DNA of 6,477 nt, taken from Paracoccaceae bacterium. Lineage in GTDB: Bacteria; Pseudomonadota; Alphaproteobacteria; Rhodobacterales; Rhodobacteraceae. This document shows positions 5,746 to 6,477 of the stretch, piece by piece. Position numbers and translations under genes: made by a program. Positions within the stretch are counted from its first letter, which is position 1. Each line of letters opens with the position of its first letter. Below the pieces are notes generated by a model. The model ran no database searches, was not told the DNA's origin, and was given only the letters and a program-made list of their open reading frames with translations. Location of the stretch: NCBI GenBank assembly GCA_007134805.1, contig SLKB01000123.1:1-6477 (forward strand), in the 5' to 3' direction.

Positions 5746-6477
5746 CGCGTCGGTTTCTTCGGTCAATTGCCGCACAGCGTAATCGGCTGCATCGTCGAAG
5801 GGTTTCAGCACGACGCTCGCGCCTCTCTTCATCAGCTCATCTGCTTCGGCCATCTGCTGCACCGACAAAAACACCTTGCCGCGGTAATTCGCCGAGTGCA
5901 GCCCGTGCAAGAGCGCGTGCTGCGGGTCGGCCTCGGTCAGTGCGCCACGGTCGCGGGGAACGGCCGAGACGACAGCGCGCACCCGCGAGAGATCCATATG
6001 CGCGACGAATTCAGGGTCGGTGGCATCGCCGTAAGCGGCCGCCAGCCCCATCTTGCGCCAGTTTTCAAGCGCTTCGGGGTCGAAATCGACACCGAGGATG
6101 TTGTAACCCTTCTCTTTCAGCCGGCTGCCGATCCGGCAGCCATAGCGCCCAAGCCCGAAGATGATGAAGTCATAGTCCTTCGCGGTCGCGCTGGCATCAC
6201 CCACATCCTCCTCGCGATGCGCGCGCTTGCGCTCGAACATGCCCAGATAGGGTTCGCAGATCTCGAACAGCTTGTGCGACCATGTGATCATGTAGACCGA
6301 CAGCGCGATCGTGACGAGGCCCACCAGCGTTACCAGCCCCATCGCCTGCTGCCCGACATGGCCGATGGTGATGCCCATCGCCATGAAGATCAGCGAGAAT
6401 TCCGAGATCTGCGCCACGGTCAGTCCGGCAAGGAACCCGGTCCGTTTGCGGTAGCCCATAAAGCCCATGATCGCGAG
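5737..6477 (-). CDS. Kef-type cation:proton antiporter with TrkA-N (RCK) domain, 5' end beyond the window
   Basis: The C-terminal 246 residues of a CPA2-family (KefB/KefC-like) inner-membrane antiporter; the reading frame stays open to the right edge, so most of the transmembrane part is missing. Two membrane segments are visible, at about 17-38 (containing the family's AQISEFSLIF motif) and about 47-70. A charged cytoplasmic linker follows (about 80-100). A Rossmann-type RCK/TrkA-N domain then runs from about 102 to 225, with the nucleotide-binding GLGRYG at 108-113, acidic VDFDPE at about 130-135 and YGDATD at 149-154. No TrkA-C domain follows; the protein ends about 20 residues after the Rossmann fold. 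Such proteins exchange K+ or Na+ for H+ and are gated by nucleotide or other ligands bound to the RCK domain. The substrate cannot be told from this part. It is convergent with the small gene after rpoD, overlapping it by 4 bases. Confidence 0.9.
   Translation of the reverse strand, partial: LAIMGFMGYRKRTGFLAGLTVAQISEFSLIFMAMGITIGHVGQQAMGLVTLVGLVTIALSVYMITWSHKLFEICEPYLGMFERKRAHREEDVGDASATAKDYDFIIFGLGRYGCRIGSRLKEKGYNILGVDFDPEALENWRKMGLAAAYGDATDPEFVAHMDLSRVRAVVSAVPRDRGALTEADPQHALLHGLHSANYRGKVFLSVQQMAEADELMKRGASVVLKPFDDAADYAVRQLTEETDAAR

Overview
The window is high-GC and densely coded. The primase, sigma-70 and MsrB proteins look like those of an alphaproteobacterium, most likely a member of the Rhodobacterales (Rhodobacter/Roseobacter type). 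Evidence for this is the DnaG N-terminus ([16 protein letters not shown]) with an intact CHC2 zinc finger, the 666-residue RpoD with a large non-conserved insert, and strong G/C preference at third codon positions. The assignment is from memory of family sequences, not a search.

Left part (1-1156, minus strand): two small genes point away from dnaG. The first is a Tat-signal-bearing methionine-R-sulfoxide reductase (msrB). The second is a 152-residue TerB-family protein with its own well-formed sigma-70 promoter (TTGGCA-17-TATATT), which begins only 9 bases after the msrB stop. A short hairpin follows the TerB gene.

Centre (1261-5377, plus strand): dnaG (primase) and rpoD (housekeeping sigma factor) form the conserved macromolecular-synthesis pair, linking replication priming to the main transcription initiation factor. 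dnaG starts without a visible Shine-Dalgarno sequence. A 163-base gap separates the two genes, shows no clear terminator and may hold an extra rpoD promoter.

Right part (5384-6477): a small unnamed gene starts 6 bases after the rpoD stop, so it is probably read in the same transcript. It resembles a compact winged-helix-like domain seen in many conserved hypothetical proteins. It runs convergently into a Kef-type cation:proton antiporter gene (minus strand, cut by the window edge). The two genes overlap by 4 bases, sharing the tetranucleotide CTAG as both stop codons, inside a perfect 14-base palindrome.

No RNA genes, insertion sequences, CRISPR arrays or prophage traces were seen. This is largely a housekeeping region. 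The points most worth a second look are the small gene coupled to rpoD, the shared-stop palindrome, the exported MsrB lacking the usual resolving cysteine, and the Arg/Gly-rich, G-tract-rich linker in dnaG.
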